Origin: Pseudomonas fluorescens
Lineage (GTDB): Bacteria; Pseudomonadota; Gammaproteobacteria; Pseudomonadales; Pseudomonadaceae
DNA length: 64,000 bases
NCBI RefSeq assembly: GCF_902498195.1
Contig: NZ_CABVIY010000006.1
Span: forward strand, 248,001-312,000
Direction: 5' to 3'
Shown: positions 63,137-64,000 of the stretch, piece after piece
Numbering within the stretch: the stretch's first letter is position 1
Layout of the letters: every line of letters starts with the position of its first letter
The notes under the pieces: model-generated
The model's database searches: none
What the model was told of the DNA's origin: nothing
What the model saw: only the letters and a program-made list of their open reading frames with translations
Position numbers and translations under genes: made by a program

Positions 63137-64000
63137 CAAGCTTGCTTGAGTTTCATCAGCTTCTTGAGCAACGGCCGGCCAAGCATCAATAGAAACACTG
63201 GTCCGCCGACCAGCAGGTAGAAGTAATACGTCACCGCCCGCCAAATCAGAATCGCCGCCGCCGCGGTGGATTTTCCCACCATGGGCGCCAGCAGCGCCGC
63301 CGATGTCAGTTCCGCCGCTCCGGCCCCGCCCGGCAACAGGCTGAACTGTCCAGCACTCAGTGAAAGCATCTGGATCAGGAAGCACCAGGCCCATTGCAAA
63401 TCCGCACCGAGCCCTCGCAGGGCCAGATACAACACGCTGTAACGCAGGATCCAATGCAGGCAGGTCAAGGCAAAGACCGTGATCAAGGTCTGGGAAGGCA
63501 ACTTCAGCGTGTCGGTAAACGCCGCCAGGAAGTGCAGGAGTTTGCGTGCCCAGCGCATGCGCGTGGTGGATTGGACGTTGAGGCGAACGAGCAGCCGGCC
63601 ACCCAATCGAATCAGCAGGCGATGGTAGCGGGCCACCACCGCGCAACAGACCAGGCCGATGAACATCGAAATCGCACTGACGATCAGCAGCCACTCCATG
63701 CGCTGGCTGAGGTGCTGGAACAGCGCATAAATCAGGATCGCGCTCAGCGCACAGAGAAAAAACAACAGGTCGCTCAGCTGATCCATGGCGAACACGGCAC
63801 TGCCTCTGGCCGGACGCACGCCGTTGCGCGCCAGTAACGCCATGATGGTCAGGGGACCGCCGCTGCCGCCGGGGGTGGCGCAGTAGGCAAATTCGGCGGC
63901 CATCACCACCCCCAGGCTTTTGACCGGGCTCACCTTGTCGCACTGATCCCCCAGCAACAGGCGCAGGCGCAGGGTGTTGACCAGCCAGCACAGCAGGATC
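63136..64000 (-). CDS. Flippase-like membrane protein (LPG synthase TM / UPF0104 family), 5' end outside window
   Basis: The frame is open to the window edge; about 287 C-terminal residues are present with at least six helices. Family marks: EFAYCATPGGSGGPLTIM and SLSAGQFSLLPGGAGAAELTSAALL (P-G-G-x-G-x-x-E pattern). Members resemble the membrane half of MprF or glycosyltransferase-coupled flippases. Substrate unknown. Confidence 0.82.
   Translation of the reverse strand, partial: ILLCWLVNTLRLRLLLGDQCDKVSPVKSLGVVMAAEFAYCATPGGSGGPLTIMALLARNGVRPARGSAVFAMDQLSDLLFFLCALSAILIYALFQHLSQRMEWLLIVSAISMFIGLVCCAVVARYHRLLIRLGGRLLVRLNVQSTTRMRWARKLLHFLAAFTDTLKLPSQTLITVFALTCLHWILRYSVLYLALRGLGADLQWAWCFLIQMLSLSAGQFSLLPGGAGAAELTSAALLAPMVGKSTAAAAILIWRAVTYYFYLLVGGPVFLLMLGRPLLKKLMKLKQA

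Overview
The window is a piece of a GC-rich Pseudomonas chromosome, most likely of the P. fluorescens group. Evidence: the proteins read as close relatives of Pseudomonas proteins (PobA, BifA, MvaT, SodB, PurU, IcmP, MexVW). The order of the two flanks follows, from memory, the P. aeruginosa PAO1 block PA4378 to about PA4311 (inaA, mexWV, icmP cluster, bifA, sodB, lysE, iciA ... fumarase, sadC, ferredoxin reductase, pykA, DUF58/moxR operon, sbcB, mvaT, purU). Seventeen paired REP hairpins and one fused single hairpin fill the gaps between genes, as is usual in this group.

Layout. 1-0.8 kb: end of an InaA-like kinase gene and a small membrane protein gene. 0.95-5.2 kb: mexVW RND efflux pump without its own outer-membrane channel. 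5.4-10.6 kb: periplasmic iron/haem-type cluster (IcmP imelysin, di-haem oxidoreductase, second imelysin, DUF1513) with a good Fur box. 10.8-19.1 kb: c-di-GMP phosphodiesterase bifA, sodB, an ArgO-like exporter with an ACT protein and divergent argP, an SDR enzyme, a coiled-coil membrane protein and a periplasmic double-Cache protein.

19.2-43.3 kb is the accessory part. It holds a DHA2 drug exporter, pobA/pobR for 4-hydroxybenzoate, two small redox/hydrolase genes with LysR regulators, and a 2-oxo-acid decarboxylase (AruI-like) plus aldehyde dehydrogenase plus spermidine/putrescine-type ABC transporter set. It also holds an AraC regulator, a quinol-monooxygenase-like protein, a flavin reductase, a secreted protein made of eleven near-identical 13-residue repeats, and a dicarboxylate/alpha-ketoglutarate MFS transporter. 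That transporter has a sigma-54 promoter and two palindromic upstream sites, and lies beside an NtrC-type two-component pair.

43.5-64 kb returns to conserved order: class I fumarase, a membrane diguanylate cyclase overlapping a ferredoxin-type reductase gene, pyruvate kinase, a TPR lipoprotein, a PilZ protein, the six-gene DUF58-MoxR-SpoIIM-RDD operon, sbcB, mvaT, purU, a small acidic protein and a partial flippase-like membrane protein. Two places break this order with AT-richer DNA: a delta-60 repeat protein gene where an enoyl-CoA hydratase gene (PA4330 in PAO1) would be expected, and an AT-rich orphan pair at 52.0-52.8 kb.

No CRISPR array, rRNA, tRNA, integrase, transposase or origin was seen. 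Positions were read by eye; synteny and family assignments come from memory of the families, not from a search.
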